A stretch of 64,000 nucleotides of DNA from Bradyrhizobium sp. Ce-3. GTDB lineage: Bacteria > Pseudomonadota > Alphaproteobacteria > Rhizobiales > Xanthobacteraceae. The stretch is from contig NZ_BQUV01000007.1 of NCBI RefSeq assembly GCF_022835695.1, positions 186,001-250,000 of the forward strand, read 5' to 3'. Position 1 is the first letter of the stretch, and each line of letters opens with the position of its first letter. Shown one piece after another: positions 18,120 to 26,628 of the stretch. The notes under the pieces are model-generated. The model had not been told where the DNA came from. It did not search any database and was given only the letters and a program-made list of their open reading frames with translations. The position numbers and the translations under genes were made by a program.

Positions 18120-19172
18120 ATGCGTAGTGCGTTGGGCCTGATGCTGGCCAGTGTTGTAGCGGCGATCGTGATCGCCGGCGTGTGGTTCTGGACCTCCTCG
18201 CCGCGTGCCGACGCGGCTCCTCCGCAGACAATGGCAGCAAGCCAGGCCGATCCGCTTCCCGCGGCGGCCAAGCAGGCCGCCAGGGACGATGTCGAGACGA
18301 CCGCCGCGCTGTCGAAGCGCGCCGATGCCACCCAGGCGGCAGCCGCGGCGCCGGCGCCGGCGCCGATGCCGGCCCCCGTCGCAGCCGGGCCGAAATGCAA
18401 CAATCCAGATGGGCTCGGCGTCAGCCGTACCGTCGTGGTCGACACCACAGGCGGCCCGGGCTTCGGCTTCCTGCAGTACAAGCAGTATGACTTCCTGACC
18501 GACCATGAGGTCGTGCTGACCTTCGACGACGGTCCGTGGCCGACCACGCCTGCGGTGCTCAAGGCGCTGGCGGACGAGTGCACCAAGGCGGTGTTCTTCC
18601 CGATCGGCCTGCACACCACCTATCACCCCGACATCCTGCGCCAGGTCGCCGCCGCCGGCCACACCATCGGCGCCCACACCTGGTCGCACGCGCATCTCGC
18701 CGGCAAGAAGATCACCGAGCAGCAGGCCAAGGACGAGATCGAGAAGGGTTTTAGCGCGGTGAAGCTGGCGCTGGGTGCCAACCCCGCTCCGTTCTTCCGC
18801 TTCCCGGCGCTGGCGCACACGCCGGCGACGACCGCCTATCTCGGCACTCGCAACATCGCGATGTTCTCGGTCGACGTCGATTCCAACGACTTCAAGTCGA
18901 AGAGCGCCGACGAGGTGATCAACAACGTGATGACCAAGCTCGACAAGGAGCACAAGGGCATCATCCTGATGCACGATCTGCAGAAGCACACCGCGCAGGC
19001 ACTGCCGACGCTGCTGCGCAAGCTGAAGGCCGGCGGCTACAAGGTGGTCTGGATGAAGGCCAAGACCCAGATCGAGACGCTGCCGGAATACGACGCGATG
19101 ATGGCGAAGACCGAGAAGCCGATCGCAACCGGCCGGCCGATCGGCAACGTCGTGCAGACCGTCGCCGAGTAA
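18120..19172 (+). CDS. Polysaccharide deacetylase family protein
   Basis: A 350-residue protein with an N-terminal membrane anchor (LMLASVVAAIVIAGVWFW), an Ala/Pro-rich linker to about residue 95, then a NodB-type carbohydrate esterase 4 domain. Metal and catalytic motifs are present: TFDDGPWP and the HxxxH of HTWSHAHL, followed by RFPAL. It should remove N- or O-acetyl groups from a cell-surface polysaccharide or peptidoglycan from the periplasmic side. The ATG at 18120 begins the anchor. A strong terminator follows the gene. Confidence 0.93.
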   Translation: MRSALGLMLASVVAAIVIAGVWFWTSSPRADAAPPQTMAASQADPLPAAAKQAARDDVETTAALSKRADATQAAAAAPAPAPMPAPVAAGPKCNNPDGLGVSRTVVVDTTGGPGFGFLQYKQYDFLTDHEVVLTFDDGPWPTTPAVLKALADECTKAVFFPIGLHTTYHPDILRQVAAAGHTIGAHTWSHAHLAGKKITEQQAKDEIEKGFSAVKLALGANPAPFFRFPALAHTPATTAYLGTRNIAMFSVDVDSNDFKSKSADEVINNVMTKLDKEHKGIILMHDLQKHTAQALPTLLRKLKAGGYKVVWMKAKTQIETLPEYDAMMAKTEKPIATGRPIGNVVQTVAE

Positions 19173-19193
19173 CAGCCAACGCACCCTCAACGC

Positions 19194-19226
19194 AAAGCGC
19201 CCCTGGATCCGGTCCGGGGGCGCTTT
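19194..19226 (+). terminator. Rho-independent terminator of the deacetylase gene
   Basis: A 10-bp stem, AAAGCGCCCC pairing with GGGGCGCTTT, around the loop TGGATCCGGTCCG, followed by CGCTTTCTG. It starts about 20 bp after the stop codon. Confidence 0.8.
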
Positions 19227-19403
19227 CGCTTTCTGAGTGGCGCCCGGTGCGGCGGCTGCCACCGAAATATCGAAAACAACCCCATGCACAGTAGCCGGCG
19301 GGTGCCGTCGCACGACAAGGCAGCTTGACCCGTCGGGCAACTCAGGGGCATTCTTCTAATATTCCGAAATACTGCGCCCTCTCCCGCGCTCAGGAACGCG
19401 TGG

Positions 19404-19835
19404 CTACCAGTAGATCCCGTGGCGATGCAGCGCGCTGATGATGCGGTCCTCGGTCAAGCGCCGCGCATGGCGGTGACGGCTCGACCGGTGCGCAGTCATC
19501 CGCTGCTCGCCTGCCGGCCCGGCGTCGGCCGCCGCTGACGGCTGGACGTTGGCCTGTTGCACTGGCGCCTGCTGCACGGCCGGCTGGGCCTGCGGCTGCG
19601 GTGCTGGCGCAGCAACGGGCGCGGCGCGCTCGACATATTTCGGTGCCTCCGGCGGCTTCGGTGGCGCTTCGACCGCGGGCGCCGCCGGCGCAGCCGCAGC
19701 CTTGTCCGACGCAGCGACCGCATTCGACGCCGCTGCCGGCAGCGACCCGGCCCCGCCCAATGACAGGCTTCGTTCGCCGGCCTGCGCGGATGCGGACACC
19801 AAAACCATCGCCGTGATCAGGATGAGTTTGCGCAT
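19404..19835 (-). CDS. Exported Ala/Pro-rich protein of unknown function
   Basis: A 143-residue protein with a signal peptide (KLILITAMVLVSASAQAG), a long low-complexity Ala/Pro/Gln region and a compact basic end HRHARRLTEDRIISALHRHG. That last segment looks like the only folded or conserved part. I do not recognise a domain. The ATG at 19835 puts the signal at the start. The disordered middle would suit a periplasmic spacer reaching the cell wall (inference). The low-complexity composition alone could mislead homology searches. Confidence 0.7.
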   Translation of the reverse strand: MRKLILITAMVLVSASAQAGERSLSLGGAGSLPAAASNAVAASDKAAAAPAAPAVEAPPKPPEAPKYVERAAPVAAPAPQPQAQPAVQQAPVQQANVQPSAAADAGPAGEQRMTAHRSSRHRHARRLTEDRIISALHRHGIYW

Positions 19836-20114
19836 TGTTGTGCTCCCGTTGGTGGCCGGGAGACTAGCCATGTCGCACCGGAGGCAATGTGAGCTGCTTC
19901 ACGCAGCCATCGCAGCCGCATTCATCTCCGTGTGATCGCTCGCCGCCCCCTCGGCGGCGTCATCGACGGGAAGTTCTGTCATCCTCGCCTTGCTGCAAAT
20001 CTTGATCTGGATCAACGGCGGCTTTGCAATGGATCGCTCAATAGGATTGCAATTTCTGTTCGTCGTCCACGTCGCATTTGGGTGCCCGATCAGTCCCAGC
20101 ACGGCCCGGCCATC

Positions 20115-20978
20115 ATGAAGACCTTCGATATCACCTATCGCTACAGCAGCGACGATGCGGCGATCAGGCCGGCTCCACCGGACAGCGATGCGGCCCTGCT
20201 CCGCCTGGAACAGGGCAATAACAGCTTCGCCACGCTGCTCGACCACGACGAGGACGAGAACGTGGTCCAGCAGATCATCCCGGTCGATCTGCGCGACCTC
20301 GGCCTGCTCGCCGACAGCGCCGTGCCGAAGCAAAGACCGTTCGCAGCCGTGCTCGGCTGCTCCGACGCCCGTGTGCCCGTCGAGCTCATTTTCAATGAAG
20401 GGCCGAATGATCTCTTCGTGGTCCGCGTCGCGGGCAACGGCCTCGGCATAGAGGTGCTGGGAAGCCTCAAATACGCCGTCGAGAACCTTGGCGGCAGCCT
20501 CAAGCTCATCGTCGTGCTCGGCCACAGCGGATGCGGCGCGCTCACGACGGCCGTCGATGTGTTCCTGAATCCGCGCGAGTATCTGCCGCTCGCGACCAAG
20601 CGTTCGCTCCGCAGCATTCTCGACGGTGCGCTGGTCGTGGTGCAGGCTTCCGAAAGAAAGCTCATCGCCGCGTTCGGGCCAACTGTGGTGCAACGCGCCG
20701 GATATCGAAAAGCCCTGATCGAGACGTCTGTTGTCACCAACGCCGCGCTGGCGGCCTACTCGATCCAGGAAGAACTGAGGACCAACGCCTATACCGGGAT
20801 CGCGGCGGTTTACGGCGTCTATCTGCTGGAGAGCCGCGCGATCTGGGCTCCGCACGCCGGCGACGCCGACGGAATCGGGCTCGCGGCAGCGCCGCTAGAT
20901 CTTGCAGCGTTCGTCGATCTCGGCGACGCCATCGTGCAGTCGCGGCGCATTGCATCGCTGGTCAACGCGAAGGCCTGA
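20115..20978 (+). CDS. Beta-class carbonic anhydrase
   Basis: A 287-residue protein that reversibly hydrates CO2 to bicarbonate. Zinc ligands and the Asp-Arg dyad are intact: Cys82, Asp84 and Arg86 in CSDARVP, His137 and Cys140 in HSGCGA. Residues 1-70 form an N-terminal extension without recognisable export signal, making the protein longer than the usual 200-230. The ATG at 20115 was chosen because the frame upstream to 19932 is arginine-rich and not family-like. The neighbour downstream is a cytochrome-b-like membrane protein, 322 bp away and not obviously coupled. Confidence 0.92.
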   Translation: MKTFDITYRYSSDDAAIRPAPPDSDAALLRLEQGNNSFATLLDHDEDENVVQQIIPVDLRDLGLLADSAVPKQRPFAAVLGCSDARVPVELIFNEGPNDLFVVRVAGNGLGIEVLGSLKYAVENLGGSLKLIVVLGHSGCGALTTAVDVFLNPREYLPLATKRSLRSILDGALVVVQASERKLIAAFGPTVVQRAGYRKALIETSVVTNAALAAYSIQEELRTNAYTGIAAVYGVYLLESRAIWAPHAGDADGIGLAAAPLDLAAFVDLGDAIVQSRRIASLVNAKA

Positions 20979-21300
20979 CCGGAGGCGTCTTCCGGGTCCG
21001 AAAGCCCTTGCAGGGAGACGAGCCACGTCGGGCCCACGATCTCGTGAGATGCATCACGCAAAGGACGGTGGCCGCCGACTGGTCGGCGTGGTCCAGTCGG
21101 ATTGTTGGAACTCGGTCCTGTGGGTCGTCCCGCATCACTGTAGTTTTGCACCTTGAGATATGGTCTCGGCGCAACGCCGCTTGCCCGTACACGCCAGCAC
21201 CCGCGGCACAAGCCCGTGTGCCGTGCCTCCGACGATGATGCGGGAATAGATTCGCCGGTCTGGCCTTCTCTTTCACGATGCCAAAACCCTGGAGAGTTCA
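20979..21300. other. Intergenic region
   Basis: 322 bp between the carbonic anhydrase and membrane-protein genes. Apart from a GGAG ribosome site just before the GTG at 21301, no promoter, hairpin or small gene could be supported. Confidence 0.4.
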
Positions 21301-22371
21301 GTGAGTGCATTCGAACAAAGTCGTGTACGGTCGGGCGACGCCGGCCTGACGAATACGGCTGCCGAAAAGCTCCGCTCGATGATCCCGGCGGCGGGAGCGC
21401 TGGCCTATCCGTTCCTGCTCGATGCATTTCATCGCGCGGTCTCTCCCGCCACTGGTGCGATGTCGTTTGGGCGGCTGGTTCTGGCCGCGCTTTGCCTGCT
21501 CGCCGCGACCGCCGCGCCGTTGCTGGGTCTTGCCTGCGCTTACTGGATGACCAAGGCCGCGGCTTCGTCATTCGAACTGCGCGCCTGGCGGTTGGCCTAT
21601 CTCAGCATCGCTGCGCCGCCTTTGTTCGTGCTGACCGGCGTCGGCCTCGGACTGCTGCACATCCCCGTCAGCGACGAGCTCGTCTGGGTCGCAGGCTGGC
21701 TCGCCGCGTGTCTTTATGTCCTCTTCAGCACCAAGCAGAGCGAACGCGCGCCAAGCTCAGCCGCGGCTGATCCATCGATTACCAAATGGCGCGTCACGCA
21801 TGGCGTCGCCGCAGCGGTCATCCTGATCTACGTCGCGTTCCATCTCACCAATCATCTGCTGGGCTGGCTCGGACCCGAGGTTCATGCCGCCGTGATGAAG
21901 ATGGGGCGCACGGTCTATCGATCGTCCCTGATCGAGCCCCTCTTCGTCGGCCTGATGCTGCTCCAGGTCGCCGTCGGCGTGCGGCTCGCCTGGCGCTGGA
22001 GCGCGGCGCCTGCGGATGCCTACCGCGTGTTCCAGATCGGCTCCGGCGTCTACCTCGCGGCGTTCATCGTCACCCATTTGAATTCCGCGCTGGTCTCGGC
22101 GCGGGCCGTGCACCACATCGACACCAACTGGGCCTGGGCGTCGGGCGCACCTGTTGGCCTGATCCACGACGCCTGGAGCATCCGCCTGGTGCCGCACTAC
22201 GCACTCGGCGTGTTCTTCGTGCTTGCGCATCTGGCGTCGGGATTACGCGGCGTCCTGATCGCGCATGGCGTCGCCACCGCGATCGTCAACCGCGTCTGGG
22301 CCACCGGGCTTGCGGCGGGCGGGCTGGTCGCGGTTGCGATCATGAGCGGGCTGTGTGGGGCACGGATCTAG
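21301..22371 (+). CDS. Multi-pass membrane protein, C-terminal half resembling SdhC/FrdC cytochrome b
   Basis: A 356-residue protein with about eight hydrophobic segments. Residues 1-150 hold three of them plus a soluble start. Residues 160-330 hold five helices with His167, His181, His185, His259, His299 and His310 near helix positions where the five-helix diheme succinate/fumarate dehydrogenase anchor (B-type) puts heme ligands; HxxxH-like FHLTNH and THLNS segments look alike by eye. No flavoprotein or iron-sulfur subunit gene is near. GTG start with GGAG eight bases upstream. Heme binding is an inference; the gene may otherwise be called a hypothetical membrane protein. Confidence 0.6.
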   Translation: MSAFEQSRVRSGDAGLTNTAAEKLRSMIPAAGALAYPFLLDAFHRAVSPATGAMSFGRLVLAALCLLAATAAPLLGLACAYWMTKAAASSFELRAWRLAYLSIAAPPLFVLTGVGLGLLHIPVSDELVWVAGWLAACLYVLFSTKQSERAPSSAAADPSITKWRVTHGVAAAVILIYVAFHLTNHLLGWLGPEVHAAVMKMGRTVYRSSLIEPLFVGLMLLQVAVGVRLAWRWSAAPADAYRVFQIGSGVYLAAFIVTHLNSALVSARAVHHIDTNWAWASGAPVGLIHDAWSIRLVPHYALGVFFVLAHLASGLRGVLIAHGVATAIVNRVWATGLAAGGLVAVAIMSGLCGARI

Positions 22372-22723
22372 GGTTCAGACGGGTGGCAAGCGCGAGCCCG
22401 TTGAGAGAAACATCGACGCCGTCAAGCTGACCTCTTCGGAGGGTGCTGTCCTACAGGTCGACGCCGAGACCGACCCGGGTGGCGCCGAAGGGGTGAGGAC
22501 CTTCGGCGGAAGTCATGCCCATCGCAAAGGCGGCCTCGAAGCTGTCTCGAACGCGCCCGCCGATCGCTTTTCTGAAGAATTTCCAGTATCTTAAGATGAT
22601 GCCTCGATGATCTGGCGCCAACCCTTCACTTCCATTCGGAACACGGGCTCTCGCCCTGTTGTTCACAAGGGGGCGCCGTTTGTATCAGTGTGGCGATGCA
22701 AATATCCGTGTAGGTTGTCCACC
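22372..22723. other. Boundary region before the ATPase-protease pair
   Basis: About 350 bp in which composition drops toward that of the following two genes. It presumably contains their promoter: an AT-rich stretch lies at 22565-22600 (GAATTTCCAGTATCTTAAGATGATG). A short minus-strand open frame (22451-22666) shows no recognisable domain. No integrase, direct repeat of the tRNA-Thr end or inverted-repeat end was found. Confidence 0.4.
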
Positions 22724-23791
22724 ATGGCCAAGAGCGATCTTCTCATTTCACTCGTGCGAGCCGGCGCCGCCGGCGACAAGTCGATGTTGCGCTCGACCGT
22801 GGAAGCACTGGTGGCCGATGAACGTGCCAAGAGCCATCACGCAGTCGCGGACCGGCTCGAACGGGCTTTGCAGGCGGTCGCCGTTACGCCACCGAGTTTG
22901 GCCACATCTCAGCGATCCGCCCACGCGAACGGTCGTGATACGATCTTAGAAGTTACAGCGCGCATTTCGCTTGACGACTTGGTGTTGCCGCTTCCGGCGA
23001 GAGCCGAAGGACTTCAATTGATCGAAGAACACGTGCGTGCCGACGTACTTCGAGCGAACGGATACGAGCCGCGGCATCGCATTCTGCTATCTGGCCCCCC
23101 TGGAAACGGCAAGACTTCCTTTGCAGAGGCCATTGCTGAAGGTCTCGCCTTACCGTTCTTTGTTGTTCGCTACGACGCATTGGTTGGAAGCTATTTGGGC
23201 GAGACGAACGCGCGCCTTCGCGCGCTCTTCGACTACGCGCGCACTCAACCATGCGTCCTGTTTTTCGACGAGTTCGACGCGATTGGCAAGGAACGTGGCG
23301 ATGATCATGAGACCGGAGAAATCAAGCGCGTTGTTTCATTCTTATTGATGCAAATCGATAAGCTTCCGAGCTACGTCGTTACTATCGCGGCAACTAACCA
23401 TGCCGAATTGCTCGATAGGGCCGTCTGGCGTCGTTTCCAATTAAAACTGTCATTTCCAGCGCCGCAAATTGCGGAGATCGCTCGCTATATAGAACGCGTC
23501 ATTGCGAGCTGGCCAGAGCGGCCGACGCTGACACCTAACGAACTCGCGCAAAAAATTGAAGCGACCTCATACGCGGAGATCTTGGATTTCCTCCAGAATG
23601 TCAGGCGCCGGCAAATCTTGGGTTTGGGGGAGGTCTCAATAAGCTCTGCGCTTTCTTCCGAGTTCGCCAATTGGTCATCACGAGTAAAGCCAGAGAACAT
23701 TTATGGTGGGCGATCCAACGATGCCGCTGCTGCGGCTACAGCCGGGCAACCAAGAAGCAAGGCCAACAGGCAGACAACAGGCGATACCTAG
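22724..23791 (+). CDS. ietA: AAA+ ATPase, IetA-like, partner of the adjoining subtilase
   Basis: A 355-residue protein. Residues 1-110 are a helical N-terminal region. The single AAA+ module has Walker A GPPGNGKT at 124-131, a pore-loop-like YLGE at 157-160, Walker B LFFDEFD at 179-185, sensor-1 Asn225 in AATNH, and arginine fingers in RAVWRRF at 232-238. The small AAA subdomain follows to about 330. Its stop codon lies 89 bp inside the protease gene, a strong sign of coupled expression. In the Ti-plasmid ietA-ietS pair and in the anti-phage IetAS system, an ATPase of this kind controls or restrains a subtilase; that role here is by analogy. Lower GC than neighbours. Confidence 0.82.
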   Translation: MAKSDLLISLVRAGAAGDKSMLRSTVEALVADERAKSHHAVADRLERALQAVAVTPPSLATSQRSAHANGRDTILEVTARISLDDLVLPLPARAEGLQLIEEHVRADVLRANGYEPRHRILLSGPPGNGKTSFAEAIAEGLALPFFVVRYDALVGSYLGETNARLRALFDYARTQPCVLFFDEFDAIGKERGDDHETGEIKRVVSFLLMQIDKLPSYVVTIAATNHAELLDRAVWRRFQLKLSFPAPQIAEIARYIERVIASWPERPTLTPNELAQKIEATSYAEILDFLQNVRRRQILGLGEVSISSALSSEFANWSSRVKPENIYGGRSNDAAAAATAGQPRSKANRQTTGDT

Positions 23792-26240
23792 GCCCACCCC
23801 TTTTTCTCCGGCCACACAGAATGCTGCATTCGGCCCTCGTTTTCGGCGGCTCGAGGAGGCATTGGCCAGAGACCCATCTGGATTGTCGCTACGTACCGAT
23901 CTCGCCGCGTTAGCGCCGGAACGACTACTGGTGTTTGAAGTTCGAGGCGCCATCGCAAATTTTGCGACCGCAATTCGAAGGATACCCGGCCTCGAACTGA
24001 TTGACGAAGAGGAGCTTGAGGGCGACGACAAAGACAAGTCTCCGGAAGCCTACCTGCTCGTGCCGGATACTGTGGCGCTACACAACATCCTCTCGCTTTG
24101 GAAGCGATGGACCACTGGACAGGAGCTTGGAACCGGATTTGCTCCGTGGCGCGATGTTTTCGCAACTCTCCGAGAAATCAGAGTTTGGGGACCGAGCGAT
24201 CGTGTCCAAGAGGGCGATCGCGAAATTCTAGCTGAGGAGATCGAATTGATGGGAGAAGATCAATCTCTCATCATCGAAATCGAGTTGGTTTTTCGCGCGT
24301 CAGAGGAGCTAGCCTCAGACACGGAACGGGCTGTAATCGGCGAGATTGCTGCGGCTGGCGGTGCGCTTGTTTCAAGGTGCCGCATCCCCGACATCGCTTA
24401 TCACGCGATCCTTGCCCGTCTACCCGTGGCCGCGATCCGACAGATCGCGGAACGCTCTTCAACTGGCATTAGTGGCTTGGATGCGGTGATGCATATTCGG
24501 CCACAGAGTGTGGCGCTGCCAGTCGAAGTAGATGACACGGTCGAACAAGCGGGCCTCATTCCGCCACCACCTGGTAACGGAGAGCCAATCCTCGCTATCT
24601 TGGACGGGGTTCCCGTTTCAGCGCATCCTTTGCTTCGTGGCCGACTGAGTGTCGACGACCAGTTCAATCTTGAGCCGCTTGCGGTCGTGGAAGAAAGAAC
24701 CCATGGCACAGCGATGTCTTCGCTGGTTGTGCATGGCGACCGCAACATCGTTGAACCACCTTTGGGACGCCGAATTCATTGCGTGCCGGTGCTCGGCGAA
24801 GCTGATCAGTTCCCTCAAGATCGGCTAGTCGTTGATTTGATCTATCAGGCCGTAACGGCAATGCGTCGAGACGCCGATCCGACTGCTCCGTCCGTCCTGA
24901 TAGTGAATCTCTCGCTCGGAAACGTGCGAAAGCCATTTCAGGGGCGCCTTTCGCCATGGGCCCGACTTATCGACAGATTGTCACACAGCTACGGAATTTT
25001 ATTCTGTGTGAGCGCTGGCAATCATACCGAGCGGTTCAATATCGCTTCGATTGCCACGATGGGCCAGTACGAAGCGACGACACAGCCCGATCGCGCAAAG
25101 TGCACACTTGAAGCGCTATCTCAATTGGTCGCATCGCGGCGGCTGCTCTCCCCTTCCGAAACAGTCAATGGAATTACGGTTGGCGCAGCGAACATCGATG
25201 CCGTCAGCGACGGGCAACGACGCACCGCACGAAACCGCGTCGATCCGTACCACCCGATGGTGACCGCCAATCCATCTAGCAGCTTAGGTCCGGGGTTCGC
25301 GAACAGCGTTAAGCCTGACATTCTGATGCCGGGCTCTCGTGAGCATTTGACTATGGTAGCTAGTGGAGCAGGACTGAGTGTCCAGCCGGCGGCACCGGCT
25401 CGACCACACGGTCTCAAAGTGGCGGCCCCGCCCCGTGGCGGTGCCGCCAGCATGGAGCATTATACTAGCGGCACAAGTGCTGCCGCAGCGCTGGCATCTC
25501 GCACAGCTCACAGAATACATGACGCACTGGAAACAGAGTACGGTGAACAGTTTCTTGCGCTATCTCTCCATCAACGTGCCGTCATCCTTAAGGCCCTGCT
25601 CGTTCATACTGCGGCGTGGCCAGCGGATAGCGCAGAGCTCATTAGAGGCGTGCTTGGCCCCGCTGATCCTAAGCAACACGTTCGACAGAGAGACAATATT
25701 CGCCGGTTCTTAGGCTATGGCGTAGTGGACGCGAGTGACGCCATTTATTGCGCTTCCGATAGAGCGACATTCTGGGCGGCCGGATCGCTGGCCCCCGAGA
25801 CCCGGCGCCCCATCGTCGTTCCGCTGCCGGCATGCATGAGCGGACAGGCTCTTCCGCACTCCGTAAGTGCGACCCTTGCTTGGTTTACGCACGTGCAGCC
25901 CGGCAGACAATCATATCGGTCGGTAAGGCTGTCACTACTGACGGCTAACGATATCGACCAGTTTCGGGTATCGCTCGCAAAATCACAGCCCAACACCCAT
26001 CAGGCAAGTCGGGGCACCGTAATTTCTCGACGATGGCAGGGGAGCAAGGCTCCAGCATTAGCGGCAAATTCTTCAATAGAGTTAGTGGTTCAGCGTGAGC
26101 CCGACCGGGGCGCACGGATCGACGAGTTGGTTCCATTCGGCCTCGCCGTCACTGTGACCATGCCGAGCGTTGCTGAAGTCTATAGTCAAGCCCGGGCCAG
26201 AATTACACCGCCCGTCCGCGTCCGCGCGAGAACGCGCTGA
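23703..26240 (+). CDS. ietS: Subtilisin-like serine protease (S8), IetS-like effector
   Basis: An 845-residue protein. Residues 1-270 form an N-terminal region without a signal peptide, so it should act in the cytosol. The S8 domain carries Asp301 (LAILDGVP), His334 (RTHGTAM), Asn440 (VSAGNH) and Ser592 (SGTSAAAA), a complete catalytic set; Asp-Gly-Val replaces the usual Asp-Ser/Thr-Gly. Residues 700-845 are a beta-rich tail. The length, lack of export signal and overlap with the AAA+ gene match IetS-type subtilases. The ATG at 23703 gives an 89-bp overlap; a Met at codon 7 is an alternative. Codon use and GC are unlike the flanking core genes. Confidence 0.82.
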   Translation: MVGDPTMPLLRLQPGNQEARPTGRQQAIPRPTPFSPATQNAAFGPRFRRLEEALARDPSGLSLRTDLAALAPERLLVFEVRGAIANFATAIRRIPGLELIDEEELEGDDKDKSPEAYLLVPDTVALHNILSLWKRWTTGQELGTGFAPWRDVFATLREIRVWGPSDRVQEGDREILAEEIELMGEDQSLIIEIELVFRASEELASDTERAVIGEIAAAGGALVSRCRIPDIAYHAILARLPVAAIRQIAERSSTGISGLDAVMHIRPQSVALPVEVDDTVEQAGLIPPPPGNGEPILAILDGVPVSAHPLLRGRLSVDDQFNLEPLAVVEERTHGTAMSSLVVHGDRNIVEPPLGRRIHCVPVLGEADQFPQDRLVVDLIYQAVTAMRRDADPTAPSVLIVNLSLGNVRKPFQGRLSPWARLIDRLSHSYGILFCVSAGNHTERFNIASIATMGQYEATTQPDRAKCTLEALSQLVASRRLLSPSETVNGITVGAANIDAVSDGQRRTARNRVDPYHPMVTANPSSSLGPGFANSVKPDILMPGSREHLTMVASGAGLSVQPAAPARPHGLKVAAPPRGGAASMEHYTSGTSAAAALASRTAHRIHDALETEYGEQFLALSLHQRAVILKALLVHTAAWPADSAELIRGVLGPADPKQHVRQRDNIRRFLGYGVVDASDAIYCASDRATFWAAGSLAPETRRPIVVPLPACMSGQALPHSVSATLAWFTHVQPGRQSYRSVRLSLLTANDIDQFRVSLAKSQPNTHQASRGTVISRRWQGSKAPALAANSSIELVVQREPDRGARIDELVPFGLAVTVTMPSVAEVYSQARARITPPVRVRARTR

Positions 26241-26444
26241 TCCTTAATTGCTAATAATTGGACAACGTCCCGAACATCGCGGGGCTCGGCTTTGATGACG
26301 CGATTGGCAGCAAATCGCGAGAAAGCATCTACCGAATGCGCGGAAGACATCGGACGCATGCGAACGTCGGCGAAGGAAAACTCGCTCTATTCTGAGGCTT
26401 CCGTCATTTTCGCGGAGGTAACGAATCAAGGGGGGTCTGAAAAA

Positions 26445-26520
26445 TGGTGCCGCAAGAGGGACTCGAACCCCCGACCCCGTCATTACGAATGACGTGCTCT
26501 ACCAACTGAGCTATTGCGGC
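26445..26520 (-). tRNA. tRNA-Thr (anticodon CGT)
   Basis: On the minus strand the acceptor stem is GCCGCAA/TTGCGGC, the anticodon loop TTCGTAA gives CGT (reads ACG), and the T arm contains GGGTTCGAGTCCC. CCA is encoded at the 3' end (26445-26447). It lies 204 bp from the end of the protease gene. Confidence 0.95.
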
Positions 26521-26628
26521 GAACCGTTCGGCGACGGCCGGATCATTCGCGCCACCTGATATCGGGCATGACCCCGATTGGCAAGAAGATGCGGTTATTT
26601 AACCGCACGGCCGTTACCTAACCCCGAA

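Noticed and set aside
22451-22666. A 71-codon minus-strand open frame left of the ATPase-protease pair
   Set aside because: No ribosome site, no recognised motif and no partner; it might be a remnant but cannot be supported as a gene.
26244-26483. A small minus-strand open frame between the protease gene and tRNA-Thr
   Set aside because: Its first residues come from reading tRNA sequence, a common false gene; the rest shows no motif.
22372-26520. Attachment-site duplication flanking the ATPase-protease island
   Set aside because: I compared the tRNA-Thr 3' end with the left flank by eye and found no matching stretch long enough to be an att site.
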